Below are positions 7,306 through 16,064 of a DNA stretch of 64,000 nt, in pieces. Under the pieces are notes generated by a model. It did no database searches, was not told where the DNA came from, and was given only the letters and a program-made list of their open reading frames with translations. Positions within the stretch are counted from its first letter, which is position 1. Each line of letters opens with the position of its first letter. This stretch comes from Actinomyces slackii (lineage in GTDB: Bacteria > Actinomycetota > Actinomycetes > Actinomycetales > Actinomycetaceae), in contig NZ_LR134363.1 of assembly GCF_900637295.1 (NCBI RefSeq), forward strand, positions 620,001 to 684,000. The letters run 5' to 3'. Position numbers and translations under genes: made by a program.

Positions 7306-8763
7306 TCACAGGGCACTCATGACGTGCTTGATCCTCGTGTAGTCCTCGACGCCGTAGACCGAGAGGTCCTTGCCGTAGCCGGAGCGCTTGTACCCGCCGT
7401 GGGGCATCTCGGCGACCAGGAGGATGTGGGTGTTGACCCACACGCAGCCGAAGTCCAGGTCGCGGCTGAAGCGCAGCACCCGTCGGTGATCGGCGGTCCA
7501 GATGGAGGAGGCCAGGGCGTAGTCCACGCCGTTGGCCATCGCCAGGGCCTCGTCGTCGGAGGTGAACTCCTGGACGGTCAGGACCGGGCCGAACACCTCG
7601 GTCTGGATGAGGTCGTCGTCCTGTCGCAGGCCGGAGATGACGGTGGGGGCGTAGTAGTAGCCGGTCTCGCCCACGCGGTGCCCGCCGGTCAGGAGCTGGG
7701 CGTGAGCGGGCCGGGCGTCGACGATGTCGCTGACGGCCTTGAAGTGCCGCTCATTGTTGAGCGGGCCGTAGAAGGCCTCCTCCTCGGGGATCGGCCCGGT
7801 GCGCAGGGCCTGGGCGTGGCGCACGAGGGCCTGGGTGAACTCCTCGGCGATGGAGGCCTCGACCAGGACGCGGGTGGCGGCGGTGCAGTCCTGGCCGGCG
7901 TTGAACAGGCCTCCGGCGGCGATGCCCTCGGCGGCGGACTCGATATCGGCGTCGGCGAAGACGATGACGGGAGCCTTGCCGCCGAGCTCGAGGTGGACGC
8001 GCACCACGTTGCGGGCCGCCTGCTCGGCCAGGTCGGAGCCGGCGCGCACCGAGCCGGTCAGGGCCACGAGCGCCGGGGTGGGGTGGGAGCTGAGCAGTCG
8101 GCCGGTGGCGCCTGATCCCAGGATGAGGTTGAAGACTCCCGGGGGCAGGATCTCGTTGGCGATCCGGGCGAAGACGGTGGCGCTCAGCGGGGTGGAGGCG
8201 CTGGGCTTGAGGACCACGGTGTTACCGGCGGCAAGGGCCGGCCCCACCTTCCAGATGAGCATGAGCAGGGGGTAGTTCCACGGCACGATCTGGCCGACGA
8301 CGCCGATCGGCTCGCGCCGGATCTGGGAGTTGGCGCCCTGGGCGTACTCCCCGGAGGCCAGTCCGGAGTGGATGCGGGCGGCCCCGGCGAAGAAGCGGAG
8401 CTGGGAGGCGCCCACGAGCACCTCCTCGGCGCGGATGGCCTCGGCGAGCTGACCGGTGTCGCGCTGCTGGGCGGCCACCAGCTCATCGGCGTGGGCCTCG
8501 ACGGCGTCGGCCAGGGCGAGCAGGAGCGCCTGGCGCTCCTCGGGGGTGGTCAGGCGCCAGGAGGCGAAGGCCTCCTGGGCGGCCTGGTAGGCGGCGTCCA
8601 CGTCCTCCTGTCCCGATAGCGGGCACAGTGCCACGGGCTGCTCGCTGCGAGGATCGATGACCTCGACCGTCTCTGCGGTGGTGGCGGGCACGGCCTGACC
8701 GTTGATGACATTGCTCAGGGTGATGAGGTCGGAGGAGGCGGTGGATTGTTCGTTCCATGACAT
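7306..8763 (-). CDS. NAD(P)-dependent aldehyde dehydrogenase, aminobutyraldehyde-dehydrogenase-like
   Basis: 485-aa aldehyde dehydrogenase. It shows the proton-shuttle glutamate in HLELGGKAPVI, the catalytic cysteine in NAGQDCTAATRV, the cofactor motif PWNYPLLMLIWKVGPALAAG and the C-terminal PHGGYKRSGYGKDLS. The last motif and GQDC are typical of 4-aminobutyraldehyde/betaine-aldehyde-type enzymes. ATG 8763 is preferred over GTG 8772 because GGAG then has correct spacing. As the first gene of the leftward operon it would oxidise the aldehyde produced by the downstream aminotransferase, giving GABA if the substrate is putrescine. Divergent gabT would act on GABA. A succinate-semialdehyde role is the alternative. 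Confidence 0.87.
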   Translation of the reverse strand: MSWNEQSTASSDLITLSNVINGQAVPATTAETVEVIDPRSEQPVALCPLSGQEDVDAAYQAAQEAFASWRLTTPEERQALLLALADAVEAHADELVAAQQRDTGQLAEAIRAEEVLVGASQLRFFAGAARIHSGLASGEYAQGANSQIRREPIGVVGQIVPWNYPLLMLIWKVGPALAAGNTVVLKPSASTPLSATVFARIANEILPPGVFNLILGSGATGRLLSSHPTPALVALTGSVRAGSDLAEQAARNVVRVHLELGGKAPVIVFADADIESAAEGIAAGGLFNAGQDCTAATRVLVEASIAEEFTQALVRHAQALRTGPIPEEEAFYGPLNNERHFKAVSDIVDARPAHAQLLTGGHRVGETGYYYAPTVISGLRQDDDLIQTEVFGPVLTVQEFTSDDEALAMANGVDYALASSIWTADHRRVLRFSRDLDFGCVWVNTHILLVAEMPHGGYKRSGYGKDLSVYGVEDYTRIKHVMSAL

Positions 8764-8808
8764 AGGGGGCACGCTCCAGATGTGACGACTGATGAGGCTG
8801 CGAGGTGA

Positions 8809-8867
8809 GTGTCTCGTGGTACCGTGACTCTCACGACACCGATATCGATGGCAACGCCGCTGTTGCC
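8809..8867. promoter_or_regulatory. divergent control region between the aldehyde dehydrogenase and gabT
   Basis: The 292-bp gap 8764-9055 separates two divergent catabolic units. It holds a perfect 6-bp inverted repeat GGCAAC-GCCGCT-GTTGCC (8850-8867) and, just left of it, an imperfect one, GTGTCTCGTG...CACGACAC (8809-8838). Either could be the site of a shared regulator; no regulator gene is adjacent. No clear -10/-35 pair was assigned. Confidence 0.4.
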
Positions 8868-9055
8868 TGGAGGAACCAGGACCGCCTGCACGACATCCCC
8901 TGGTACCTAAGTCCCATGTGACGCACTACATCGTACCGACGCCGCCGTGGAACTGTCGAGGGCGATTTCGACCCACTCCCGCAGGGACGCAGTCCATCGC
9001 TCCTCCGCGCACCCGATCAGGCCGGCGCCCGACCCACACATGATCGCGAGGAAGC

Positions 9056-10396
9056 ATGTCAACGATCCCGCAAGACAATCACCTGGCCACCGCACTGCCC
9101 GGCCCTCGGGCCCAGGCACTGGAGGCCCGGGCGGCCGCGGCCCTGCCACGGGCCATGACCGCGGCCATGGCGACCTTCGCCGAGCGCACCGACCGGGGGA
9201 TCCTGGAGGATGTCGATGGCAACCGCCTCATCGACTTCGGCTCGGGGATCGCCGTGACCACTGTGGGAGGGGCCGCCCCCCAGGTGGCGGCGGCGGTGTG
9301 CGAGCAGGTGGGCCGCCTGACCCACACATCCTTCGCCATCACCCGCTACGCCGGCTACGTCGAGCTCGCCGAGCGCCTCAACGCCCTGGCGCCGGGGGAT
9401 GCCCCTAAGAAGACCGCCCTGTTCAACTCCGGCGCCGAGGCGGTGGAGAACGCCGTCAAGATCGCCCGGCGCGCCAGCGGGCGCCAGGCCATTGTCTGCT
9501 TCGACCACGCCTTCCACGGGCGCACCGCCCTGACCATGGGCCTGACCGCCAAGGCGGTGCCCTACAAGGACGGCTTCGGCCCCTTCGCCCCCGAGCTCTA
9601 CCGGGTGCCCACCTCCTACCCCTTCCTCGACGGGCTCGATGGTCCGGCCGCCGCCAGCCGGGCCATCGCCGCCATTGAGAGCCAGGTGGGCGCCAGCCGC
9701 ACCGCCGCCGTCATCATCGAGCCGATCCAGGGCGAGGGCGGCTTCATCGTCCCGGCGCCCGGCTTCCTGGCGACCCTGCAGCGCTGGTGCGCCGACAACG
9801 ACGTCATCTTCATCGCCGATGAGATCCAGACCGGGATCGCGCGCACGGGCGCGTGGTTCGCCTGTGAGCACGAGGGCGTGGTCCCGGACATGGTCACCAC
9901 CGCCAAGGGCCTGGCCGGGGGCATGCCGCTGTCAGCGGTCACGGCCCGGGCCGAGATCATGGACAGTGTGCCCCCCGGCGGCCTGGGCGGCACCTACTGC
10001 GGCAATCCGGTGGCCTGCGCCGCCGCCCTGGCCGTGCTCGACATGATCGAGTCCCAGGGGCTGCTCGCCCGGGCCCGGGACCTGGGAGAGCGCGGCATGG
10101 AGCGCCTGCGCGGATGGCAGGAGACCATGGCACAGGTGGGGGATGTGCGCGGGCGGGGCGCCATGATGGCCCTGGAGCTCACCGATCCGCGCACCGGCGC
10201 GCCCGATGCCGCCCTGACGGGTCAGGTCGCCCAGCGGGCCCGCGCCGCCGGCCTCATCCTGCTGACCTGCGGGACCCGCGGCAATGTCATTCGCCTCCTG
10301 CCACCGGTGACCATGGATGACTCCCTGTTCGACCGCGGCATGGACATCCTGGCCGACTGCCTGGAGTCGGCGATCCAGGACCGCGCGGAGGCATGA
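9056..10396 (+). CDS. gabT: 4-aminobutyrate aminotransferase
   Basis: 446-aa class III aminotransferase transferring the amino group of GABA to 2-oxoglutarate, giving succinate semialdehyde. Motifs: FGSGIAVTTVGGAAPQVAAA, FNSGAEAVENAVKIARRASG, FHGRTALTMGLTAK, EPIQGEGGFIVPAPGFL, ADEIQTGIARTG and the PLP lysine in TTAKGLAGGMPLSAV. These match GabT better than ornithine or acetylornithine transaminases (long GMPLSAV stretch). The ATG has GAGGAAG directly upstream. It is divergent from the aldehyde dehydrogenase operon, consistent with a putrescine/GABA route. No dedicated succinate-semialdehyde dehydrogenase is seen in the window. Confidence 0.92.
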   Translation: MSTIPQDNHLATALPGPRAQALEARAAAALPRAMTAAMATFAERTDRGILEDVDGNRLIDFGSGIAVTTVGGAAPQVAAAVCEQVGRLTHTSFAITRYAGYVELAERLNALAPGDAPKKTALFNSGAEAVENAVKIARRASGRQAIVCFDHAFHGRTALTMGLTAKAVPYKDGFGPFAPELYRVPTSYPFLDGLDGPAAASRAIAAIESQVGASRTAAVIIEPIQGEGGFIVPAPGFLATLQRWCADNDVIFIADEIQTGIARTGAWFACEHEGVVPDMVTTAKGLAGGMPLSAVTARAEIMDSVPPGGLGGTYCGNPVACAAALAVLDMIESQGLLARARDLGERGMERLRGWQETMAQVGDVRGRGAMMALELTDPRTGAPDAALTGQVAQRARAAGLILLTCGTRGNVIRLLPPVTMDDSLFDRGMDILADCLESAIQDRAEA

Positions 10397-10443
10397 GGCC
10401 GGGATCGTGATCATTATGTGACCTGAGCGGTTCGCGCGACTAC

Positions 10444-10460
10444 GCTGACCGTCTGTCAGC
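10444..10460 (+). promoter_or_regulatory. short inverted repeat upstream of the DUF4832-like gene
   Basis: GCTGAC-CGTCT-GTCAGC forms a perfect 6-bp stem 22 bp before the start of the next gene. It could be an operator, or a weak terminator for gabT. No T-run follows, so the role is undecided. Confidence 0.3.
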
Positions 10461-10482
10461 GCACCCCACAGAAGCGGACCCC

Positions 10483-12033
10483 ATGGAACCACGGGACAAG
10501 GGCATTCCCGCCGATGATCCTCACGACCCGACCGCATCCCAGAGCCCAGGCCCCGCCTCACCCGAGGCGAGCGGGGCCGCGCAGGACGGTGGCGGCGCCG
10601 TCGGGAGGCGGTGGCGGCCCACGAGAGCCCAGGCGATCGTCGTCGCCGTGACGGCCGTCCTCTGCCTGGCGGTGGGGCTACGGGCCTGCCTGTCGCGCGA
10701 GCCGTGGATCGAGGTGGCCCCCGGGCCGACCCCTCAGTCCAATCCGCTCAAGGGCATGATGCCCTTCGCACCCGAGCCTGGCTCCGCCCCCCAGCTGGCG
10801 GATACCGCCCTGCCCCACACGATGGAGTGGGTCTACATCCCCTTGGACAGGATCGTCACCGGTGAGGGGGCCTACAACTGGTCCTACCTGGAGTCCCGCC
10901 TCGACGCCATCGCCGCGCGGGGGCACCAGACGGTGCTGCGCTTCTACGTGGACTACCCGGGCCGCGAGTCGGCGATCCCCGACTACCTGGTGGAACGCGG
11001 CCTGGTGGCCACGCGCTCCTACACGGTCAACGGCAACACGGCGGGGGCCTCGCTGGCCCCGGATTACAACGACCCGGACATGATGCGGATGCTCACCGGC
11101 TTCATCAGGGCCTTCGGCGCCAAGTACGACGGCGATCCTCGGCTGGGCTTCGTCACGCAGGGGCTGGTGGGCTTCTGGGGCGAGGGGCACACCTGGCCCA
11201 TGAACGGGGATGTCTCCACGGCCAACCCCAAGGGGGAGGACTGGATGGCCTCCACGGACAACCAGGCGGCGCTGGTGGCGGCCTGGGATGAGGCCTTCGA
11301 CGTCACCCCGACCCTGACCCGGTACCCCGCCTCCGCCTGGGCGGGCCGGGATGTGGGCTATCACGATGACTCCTTCGGGTACGCCACCCTGGACAATGCC
11401 GACTGGCACTTCATGTCCCTCATGGACCGCGCCGGCGCCACCGGGGCCTGGGAGCGCCAGCCGATCGGCGGGGAGGTCTACCCCGGGATCCAGGACTGCG
11501 TCATGGTGGATCCGGCCCGCTGCGCCAACGCCTCTCAGCAGATCGCCGATGGCAGGAACTATGACGTGCCGGCCTCGATCGCGGCCACGCACGCCACCTG
11601 GCTGATCAATGATCACGCCTTCACCGACGAGCTGAGCGCTCAGGAGCGGGAGGCCACACTGAGGGCCAGCACGGACACCGGCTACAACCTGGCTGTTCAG
11701 CGGTGGCGGGCCACCGGTGACGAGGTGGAGGTGGAGCTGACCAACAGCGGGGTGGCCCCCTTCTACTACGACTGGACCGTTGAGGCGGTGGTGCTGGATG
11801 CGCAGGGCCGGCAGACCGCCAGCACCACGCTGACGGGTGATCTACGCCAGGTGCTGCCCGGGACCACGGTGGTCTTCTCCGGGGAACTCGCGTTGGGGGC
11901 GGGCAGCTCCACGCTGCTGCTGCGGGCGGTCAACCCCATGTCCGGCGGGGCGCCGCTGCGCTTCGCCAGCGCCGGCCAGGATGCCGACCGCGAGGGCTGG
12001 CTGACCCTGGGGGCGGTCACGCGCGAGAGCTGA
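10483..12033 (+). CDS. membrane-anchored DUF4832-like glycosidase-fold protein
   Basis: 516 aa. A disordered N terminus rich in Pro/Ser/Ala is followed by a membrane helix (IVVAVTAVLCLAVGLRACL, ~50-70), so the rest is predicted outside the cell. The body resembles DUF4832/beta-galactosidase-like TIM-barrel proteins: PLKGMMPF near the start, YIPLDRIVTGEGAYNW, GHQTVLRFYVDYPG, GLVGFWGEGHTW, and the NDHAFTDELS segment. A beta-sandwich-like C-terminal part follows (residues ~390-510). Such proteins are linked to polysaccharide handling, but no activity is established that I can cite. Convergent with a GH36 gene, which supports a sugar-related role. Confidence 0.7.
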   Translation: MEPRDKGIPADDPHDPTASQSPGPASPEASGAAQDGGGAVGRRWRPTRAQAIVVAVTAVLCLAVGLRACLSREPWIEVAPGPTPQSNPLKGMMPFAPEPGSAPQLADTALPHTMEWVYIPLDRIVTGEGAYNWSYLESRLDAIAARGHQTVLRFYVDYPGRESAIPDYLVERGLVATRSYTVNGNTAGASLAPDYNDPDMMRMLTGFIRAFGAKYDGDPRLGFVTQGLVGFWGEGHTWPMNGDVSTANPKGEDWMASTDNQAALVAAWDEAFDVTPTLTRYPASAWAGRDVGYHDDSFGYATLDNADWHFMSLMDRAGATGAWERQPIGGEVYPGIQDCVMVDPARCANASQQIADGRNYDVPASIAATHATWLINDHAFTDELSAQEREATLRASTDTGYNLAVQRWRATGDEVEVELTNSGVAPFYYDWTVEAVVLDAQGRQTASTTLTGDLRQVLPGTTVVFSGELALGAGSSTLLLRAVNPMSGGAPLRFASAGQDADREGWLTLGAVTRES

Positions 12034-12042
12034 GGCCTCTGG

Positions 12043-12072
12043 CGCCTCCCGGGCCCACGAGCCTGGGAGGCG
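12043..12072. terminator. bidirectional terminator hairpin
   Basis: CGCCTCCCGGG pairs with CCTGGGAGGCG (one G-T pair) around a short loop. It sits exactly between the convergent stops at 12033 and 12080. There is no strong T-run, as is common in high-GC actinobacteria. Confidence 0.7.
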
Positions 12073-12079
12073 TTGCCTC

Positions 12080-13570
12080 CTACAGCGGGTAGGGGGAGGC
12101 GGGCTCCTCAATGGCCCGGGTCAGGTCGATCTCGCGCTCGCCCAGGCGGAAGCGGTAGCGCCCCAGGATCTCGACCGGCTCGTCACGGGCCATCCACTGG
12201 CGGATGGACTCCTTCTCCTGGTCGGTCAGCCAGGCGGCCTGGTCGGACAGGCAGCGGTAGCGGCAGGCGGCGGCCAGGTCCTGCAGCCACTGCATCTGGG
12301 TGTCATCCAGGAGGTTGCGGTGGTGGCGGAAGAAGACGACGTCGGGGTCCACGCCGATGACCTGCCCCAGCCAGAGGCGGTTGATACCGGCGTGCAGGGC
12401 GTTGTAGGCCTTGGCGTCGGACAGGTCGTCGCTGGCGTAGTTCTCCCACATGGGGGCGACGTCGGGGCCCACGCGCACGGCGTCGAGGATGCCGATGGAG
12501 GGCATGATGAGGGCGCCCGAGCCCAGGAGGAAGGCGTCCTCTCCGGCGGCCTCACGCACCAGGTGCAGGGCCTGGCGGTAGACCTGCTCGCGGTCGGCCT
12601 GCTGGTGGCGCAGGCCGGGGATGGCGGCGGCGTTGATGAAGTCGAGCTTGAGGTAGGTGAAGCCCCACTCGTGGACGGCTCGGGCGATGGTCTGGCGCAC
12701 ATGCTCCTGGGCCCGGGGGTGGGTCATGTCCAGGGCGTGGTAGTCGGTGCCCCAGTTGGAGCCGGCCAGGGCCGGGGCGCCGTCCAGGGCGCGGACGAGC
12801 ATCTCGGGGTGCTCGCGGGCGGCCTGGGAGTCGGGCAGGGTGATGAAGGGGGCGATCCACAGCCCGGGCCGCATGCCGGCCTCGGTGATGGATGCGGCGG
12901 TGGCGGCCATGCCCTGGGGGAAGCGCTCGCCGGGGAGCCAGTCGCCGACGGCCCGCTGCCAACCGTCGTCGATCTGGAGGGTGTCCACGCCCAGGCGGGC
13001 GGCCTCGGGGATCTCGGCCTCCAGGGCCTCCTGGGAGATGGTCTCGTAGTAGGAGTACCAGGAGCACCAGACTCGCTGGGGGCGGATGGGGCGCTGTCCC
13101 AGGGCGCGGGCCAGGGCCTGGGCGTAGTCGGCCTGGACCTGGGTGGCGGGGCCCGCCAGGATGAGCCACTGCGCGGGCTGTCCGTTCTCGGTGAAAGCCT
13201 CGATGGCGGCCTGGTCGATGCGCAGGCGGGGGGTGGGGCCGCTCAGGCATCCCACGAGGATGGCGGCGCCCTCCTGCTCGACGACGGTCATCCAGGCGGA
13301 GTGGTGGCGCACCTCGTCATCCCAGGAGTCATCGTCGGCGGTGCGACGGCGCAGGGGGCTGTCGATGCGCATGGGGGACTCGGCCAGGTGTCTCCAGCCC
13401 GAGGGGGACCAGGAGTTCTGGCCGGTGCGGTAGACCTCGCCGTGGCGCATGTCGTGCAGGAGGCTGAGGTGGTCGGCCTGGATGCTCAGGGCGCCCGGGC
13501 CCTGGCGGGTGACGGTGCCACTGGTGGCCAGGGCGATGCCCTGGCCGGCGAGTTCGAGGTGGTGGATCAT
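12080..13570 (-). CDS. alpha-galactosidase-type glycoside hydrolase, family GH36 (melibiase)
   Basis: 496-aa enzyme resembling the shorter GH36 class. The barrel core is clear: RVWCSWYSYYETIS, DTLQIDDGWQRAVGDW, MRPGLWIAPFI, and the nucleophile region FTYLKLDFINAAA (Asp in KLDF). The acid/base aspartate is probably in ILDAVRVGPDVAPMW. It should hydrolyse terminal alpha-galactosides such as melibiose or raffinose. No signal peptide is seen, so it is likely cytoplasmic and needs an importer encoded elsewhere. The start at 13570 lacks a good Shine-Dalgarno. It follows the upstream secreted-protein gene by 24 bp and may be co-transcribed with it. Confidence 0.85.
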   Translation of the reverse strand: MIHHLELAGQGIALATSGTVTRQGPGALSIQADHLSLLHDMRHGEVYRTGQNSWSPSGWRHLAESPMRIDSPLRRRTADDDSWDDEVRHHSAWMTVVEQEGAAILVGCLSGPTPRLRIDQAAIEAFTENGQPAQWLILAGPATQVQADYAQALARALGQRPIRPQRVWCSWYSYYETISQEALEAEIPEAARLGVDTLQIDDGWQRAVGDWLPGERFPQGMAATAASITEAGMRPGLWIAPFITLPDSQAAREHPEMLVRALDGAPALAGSNWGTDYHALDMTHPRAQEHVRQTIARAVHEWGFTYLKLDFINAAAIPGLRHQQADREQVYRQALHLVREAAGEDAFLLGSGALIMPSIGILDAVRVGPDVAPMWENYASDDLSDAKAYNALHAGINRLWLGQVIGVDPDVVFFRHHRNLLDDTQMQWLQDLAAACRYRCLSDQAAWLTDQEKESIRQWMARDEPVEILGRYRFRLGEREIDLTRAIEEPASPYPL

Positions 13571-13594
13571 CTGGGGTGGTCGGTTGTCGGTGGT

Positions 13595-14617
13595 TCAGTC
13601 GTCGGTGGTGTTGAGGGTTTGGACCTCGGCGACGGGGATGGAGGTCTCGGTGCGGGTGGAGACTACTCCCAGTCCGCCGCTGGTGCCGTCCGAGGCGGTG
13701 AAGGTGGTGTGGTAGTTCACCGAGACGGTCAGGGGCGTGGTCCCGCCCAGGTGGGCGCTGGAGCGGGTGAAGACCAGGGTGCAGTTGCTGGTCGCGTTGC
13801 TCGGCAGGTCGGAGGTCCAGGGCCGGCCGAATCCGGTGCACGTGGCCTGGCTGTCCGGGGCCTCCAGCTTCAGGCCGGTGGAGGCGGCCGTGACCTGGGC
13901 GGAGGAGGTGCCGGCCGTGGCGGTGGCCCGAACCTCGCTGGGAGTCTCGCCGGTGGCCCATACCCAGGTCTCATAGCCCACGACGGTGGCCTCGGAGCCA
14001 TCGAGGCGGGGGTTGCGGTCGATGGTGGGCGGGGGGATGGTGATGGCCTTCATGGCGGCCCGCGCCAGGGTCTTGCCGTCCACGGGCGGGATGGGAGGCG
14101 GTGAGCCGGCAGGGACCCACTTCGCGTAGACGCGGCCTGGCGCGAAGGCCTTGACGGCCGCCCTGAATTGCTCATCATCCTCGGCGCGGGTTCGGTCGCA
14201 GAACGACTTGTACCATTGCCCGGCCTGACCCACGTAGGACTCCGCATCCGGGTAGAGCCTGTTGCGCCTTTCATCCCGCGTTTTCTCAGACCATTTGAAC
14301 CGATCCTTGAGGTCATCATAGAGTTCGATGACCTGCTCATTGGTATACGAGGGCTTGTAGTAGCAGATCGGTTTGACTGTGGTCTCCACGCTGCTTGAGG
14401 TGGTGGTCGCTCCGCCGCCACCACCTGATGAGCCACCGGAGGCCGACGTCGACTCCACGGAGACGGTGATCGTCACTGAGCCATCAGCGGACTCCTCGGA
14501 GGATCCACCGGAGTTCGTCTCAAAAGCGTGAGCCGGCACTCCAACAGTCAGACACAAGGAGAGAATAAATGCCGTGGAAGCCACCGTGGGCAAAGAAAAT
14601 ATGTTCCGAAAGCGCAT
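13595..14617 (-). CDS. secreted protein of unknown function
   Basis: 340 aa. It has a clear Sec signal peptide (MRFRNIFSLPTVASTAFILS..., cleavage after PAHA). A Ser/Gly-rich low-complexity stretch (residues ~35-75, including a run of glycines) leads into a charged domain with cysteines (PICYYKPSYTNEQVIELYDD ... YKSFCDRTRAEDD). A Thr/Ser-rich C-terminal domain with two more cysteines follows. I chose ATG 14617 because GGAG is then 8 bp upstream; ATG 14623 would be too close. The TAA of the upstream lipoprotein overlaps this ATG (TAATG). I do not recognise the family. No LPxTG anchor is present. Confidence 0.75.
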   Translation of the reverse strand: MRFRNIFSLPTVASTAFILSLCLTVGVPAHAFETNSGGSSEESADGSVTITVSVESTSASGGSSGGGGGATTTSSSVETTVKPICYYKPSYTNEQVIELYDDLKDRFKWSEKTRDERRNRLYPDAESYVGQAGQWYKSFCDRTRAEDDEQFRAAVKAFAPGRVYAKWVPAGSPPPIPPVDGKTLARAAMKAITIPPPTIDRNPRLDGSEATVVGYETWVWATGETPSEVRATATAGTSSAQVTAASTGLKLEAPDSQATCTGFGRPWTSDLPSNATSNCTLVFTRSSAHLGGTTPLTVSVNYHTTFTASDGTSGGLGVVSTRTETSIPVAEVQTLNTTDD

Positions 14618-15315
14618 TAGCATGTCTCCACTGGTCCTGCGTCAACACTGAGAACGAGCAACTTTCCCTCGATCTTATTCATCGTAATATGAGCCAACTC
14701 ATATGCGCGCTTCTCTGTGTTTTGGTCCTCCTGACCCGTCTCAGCGACTCGCTTCGTACGAGTGTGATCGTTGCAGGTCTGCACCGTTGCAGCATCACCA
14801 TCCTGCGCGACTTCAATCGAGAGAATCTCCACCGCATACGAGCCCTCATAATGAGTCCCGGATGACTGCAACTCGTTGTAAAGTGAACGGTAGTTGTCCA
14901 GAACGGTGCCGCTCATCAACGGTTCAATGCTCTCGATTCCGCTAACCTCCCTCGCCCCTTTCCAGGTGCGTGCGTCATAGGTGACGTAAGCCTTGAGAAC
15001 CTCGACCTGTTCTGCACTGAGCTCCTCCGGAATACCGGTGACGGTGTACTCAATGTCGGGCTGGGAGAGCTCTTCGGCGGTGATGGTGGCCGCAGCGGCC
15101 GTGGAGTCGCCTGAGGCCGCGGAGGAGGCACCGGTTGAGGCGGGTACTCCTGAGGGGCCTGCGGTGGCTGATGGGTTGGCGGAGGGGTTGTAGCTGGGCA
15201 GTGATGCCTCAGAACCGGCGTTCTGCCCGGATGAGCAGGCCACCAGGCTGGCGGCCAGCGCGGCTGCCGCTGCGACGGCCAGTCCTCGCGGCGATGACGC
15301 GGATGATGCGCTCAT
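14617..15315 (-). CDS. lipoprotein of unknown function
   Basis: 232 aa. The signal ends in a lipobox (SLVAC), so the mature protein is lipid-anchored outside the membrane. A Ser/Pro/Ala-rich linker of ~50 residues precedes a compact domain (QPDIEYTVTGIPEELSAEQV ... LSVDAGPVETC) that could be NTF2-like; this is only an impression. GGGAGGA precedes the ATG at 15315. It is coupled to the downstream secreted protein by a TAATG overlap, so the pair probably functions together at the cell surface. Confidence 0.75.
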   Translation of the reverse strand: MSASSASSPRGLAVAAAAALAASLVACSSGQNAGSEASLPSYNPSANPSATAGPSGVPASTGASSAASGDSTAAAATITAEELSQPDIEYTVTGIPEELSAEQVEVLKAYVTYDARTWKGAREVSGIESIEPLMSGTVLDNYRSLYNELQSSGTHYEGSYAVEILSIEVAQDGDAATVQTCNDHTRTKRVAETGQEDQNTEKRAYELAHITMNKIEGKLLVLSVDAGPVETC

Positions 15316-15354
15316 GACGGTCCTCCCAAGGATCGGAGACACGAACCTCGCCGT

Positions 15355-15382
15355 AATATACTCGTGACCTCCCGCCTGTCCA
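15355..15382 (-). promoter_or_regulatory. promoter of the lipoprotein operon
   Basis: On the minus strand, -35 TGGACA (15382-15377) and -10 TATATT (15360-15355) are separated by 16 bp. Both are close to the sigma-70 consensus, and the -10 lies about 40 bp before the lipoprotein ATG. This is one of the better promoters in the window. Confidence 0.6.
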
Positions 15383-15675
15383 CCCCCTTCGCCGCATCGG
15401 TGTGTGACGGCACTCCAGTGTCCGCCCCGCATATGACGAACGCCACGGTGGAGATGGTTCCATGCGGCGCCACTCCAGCCGGAACTCCAGTCGGGTCGTT
15501 GTATGCCGGTGGCCCGTCACCTCGATTCAGGATCGGGGCTTGGTGAGGGGACGATGACCAGTGGCTGGTCTGGACCTGAGGTCATCTAGGGACTCTATCC
15601 ACCACAAGCTCCAGCAACTTCAAAAACTTGGCATGATCCTCGTCGATGGGCTCTCTTCCACCCTGAGAGAGCGTG
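15383..15675. other. intergenic stretch with a weak inverted repeat
   Basis: No coding region supported. The only structure seen is GATGACC (15553-15559) facing GGTCATC (15580-15586). This might end transcription of the frameshifted gene at 15676 on the minus strand, but the loop is large and there is no T-run. Confidence 0.4.
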
Positions 15676-16064
15676 TCATGGTGTGGGCCCGTAGCCGGTG
15701 ATAGCGAGCATCTGGGGAGCGCGTGCGATGACGGCCTGGGTCAGGGCATGTGCTGTGGCCTGGACGGTGTCGGAGTCGATGGGATCATTGGTGGATAAGA
15801 CAACCGCAGAGTCTCCCTGATACCAGCCCGCCACGGCTTCTTCATCATCATGCCAAGACACCACAGTGGCATCGGTCCCAGGGATATTGGTGACCTCCGC
15901 TACGGGGATGGCGGCCCAGTTCTCCCCATGACGCGAAGCGCGGGATCACGCCGTTCCTTCTTCTTCGCCCTCCATGCCATGATCTCGAGATAGCGTTCAA
16001 AGGGCTGCCCGGGCCGGCGATTGGAGATCTTCTCCGCGTCCTGCTGGTCAGGGTGCTCAGTCAT
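15676..16064 (-). pseudogene. frameshifted gene of unknown function
   Basis: From ATG 16064 the frame reads MTEHPDQQDAEKISNRRPGQ ... RDPALRVMG and then hits a stop. Adding one G in the run CCCC/GGGG at 15924-15927 restores a continuous ~130-aa product that goes on ENWAAIPVAEVTNIPGTDAT ... MLAITGYGPTP to 15676. Both halves have coherent, protein-like composition. It is therefore either a broken gene or a one-base sequencing error in a homopolymer. I do not recognise the family. It lies at the edge of the low-GC island, and an immunity or accessory role is only a guess. Confidence 0.65.
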
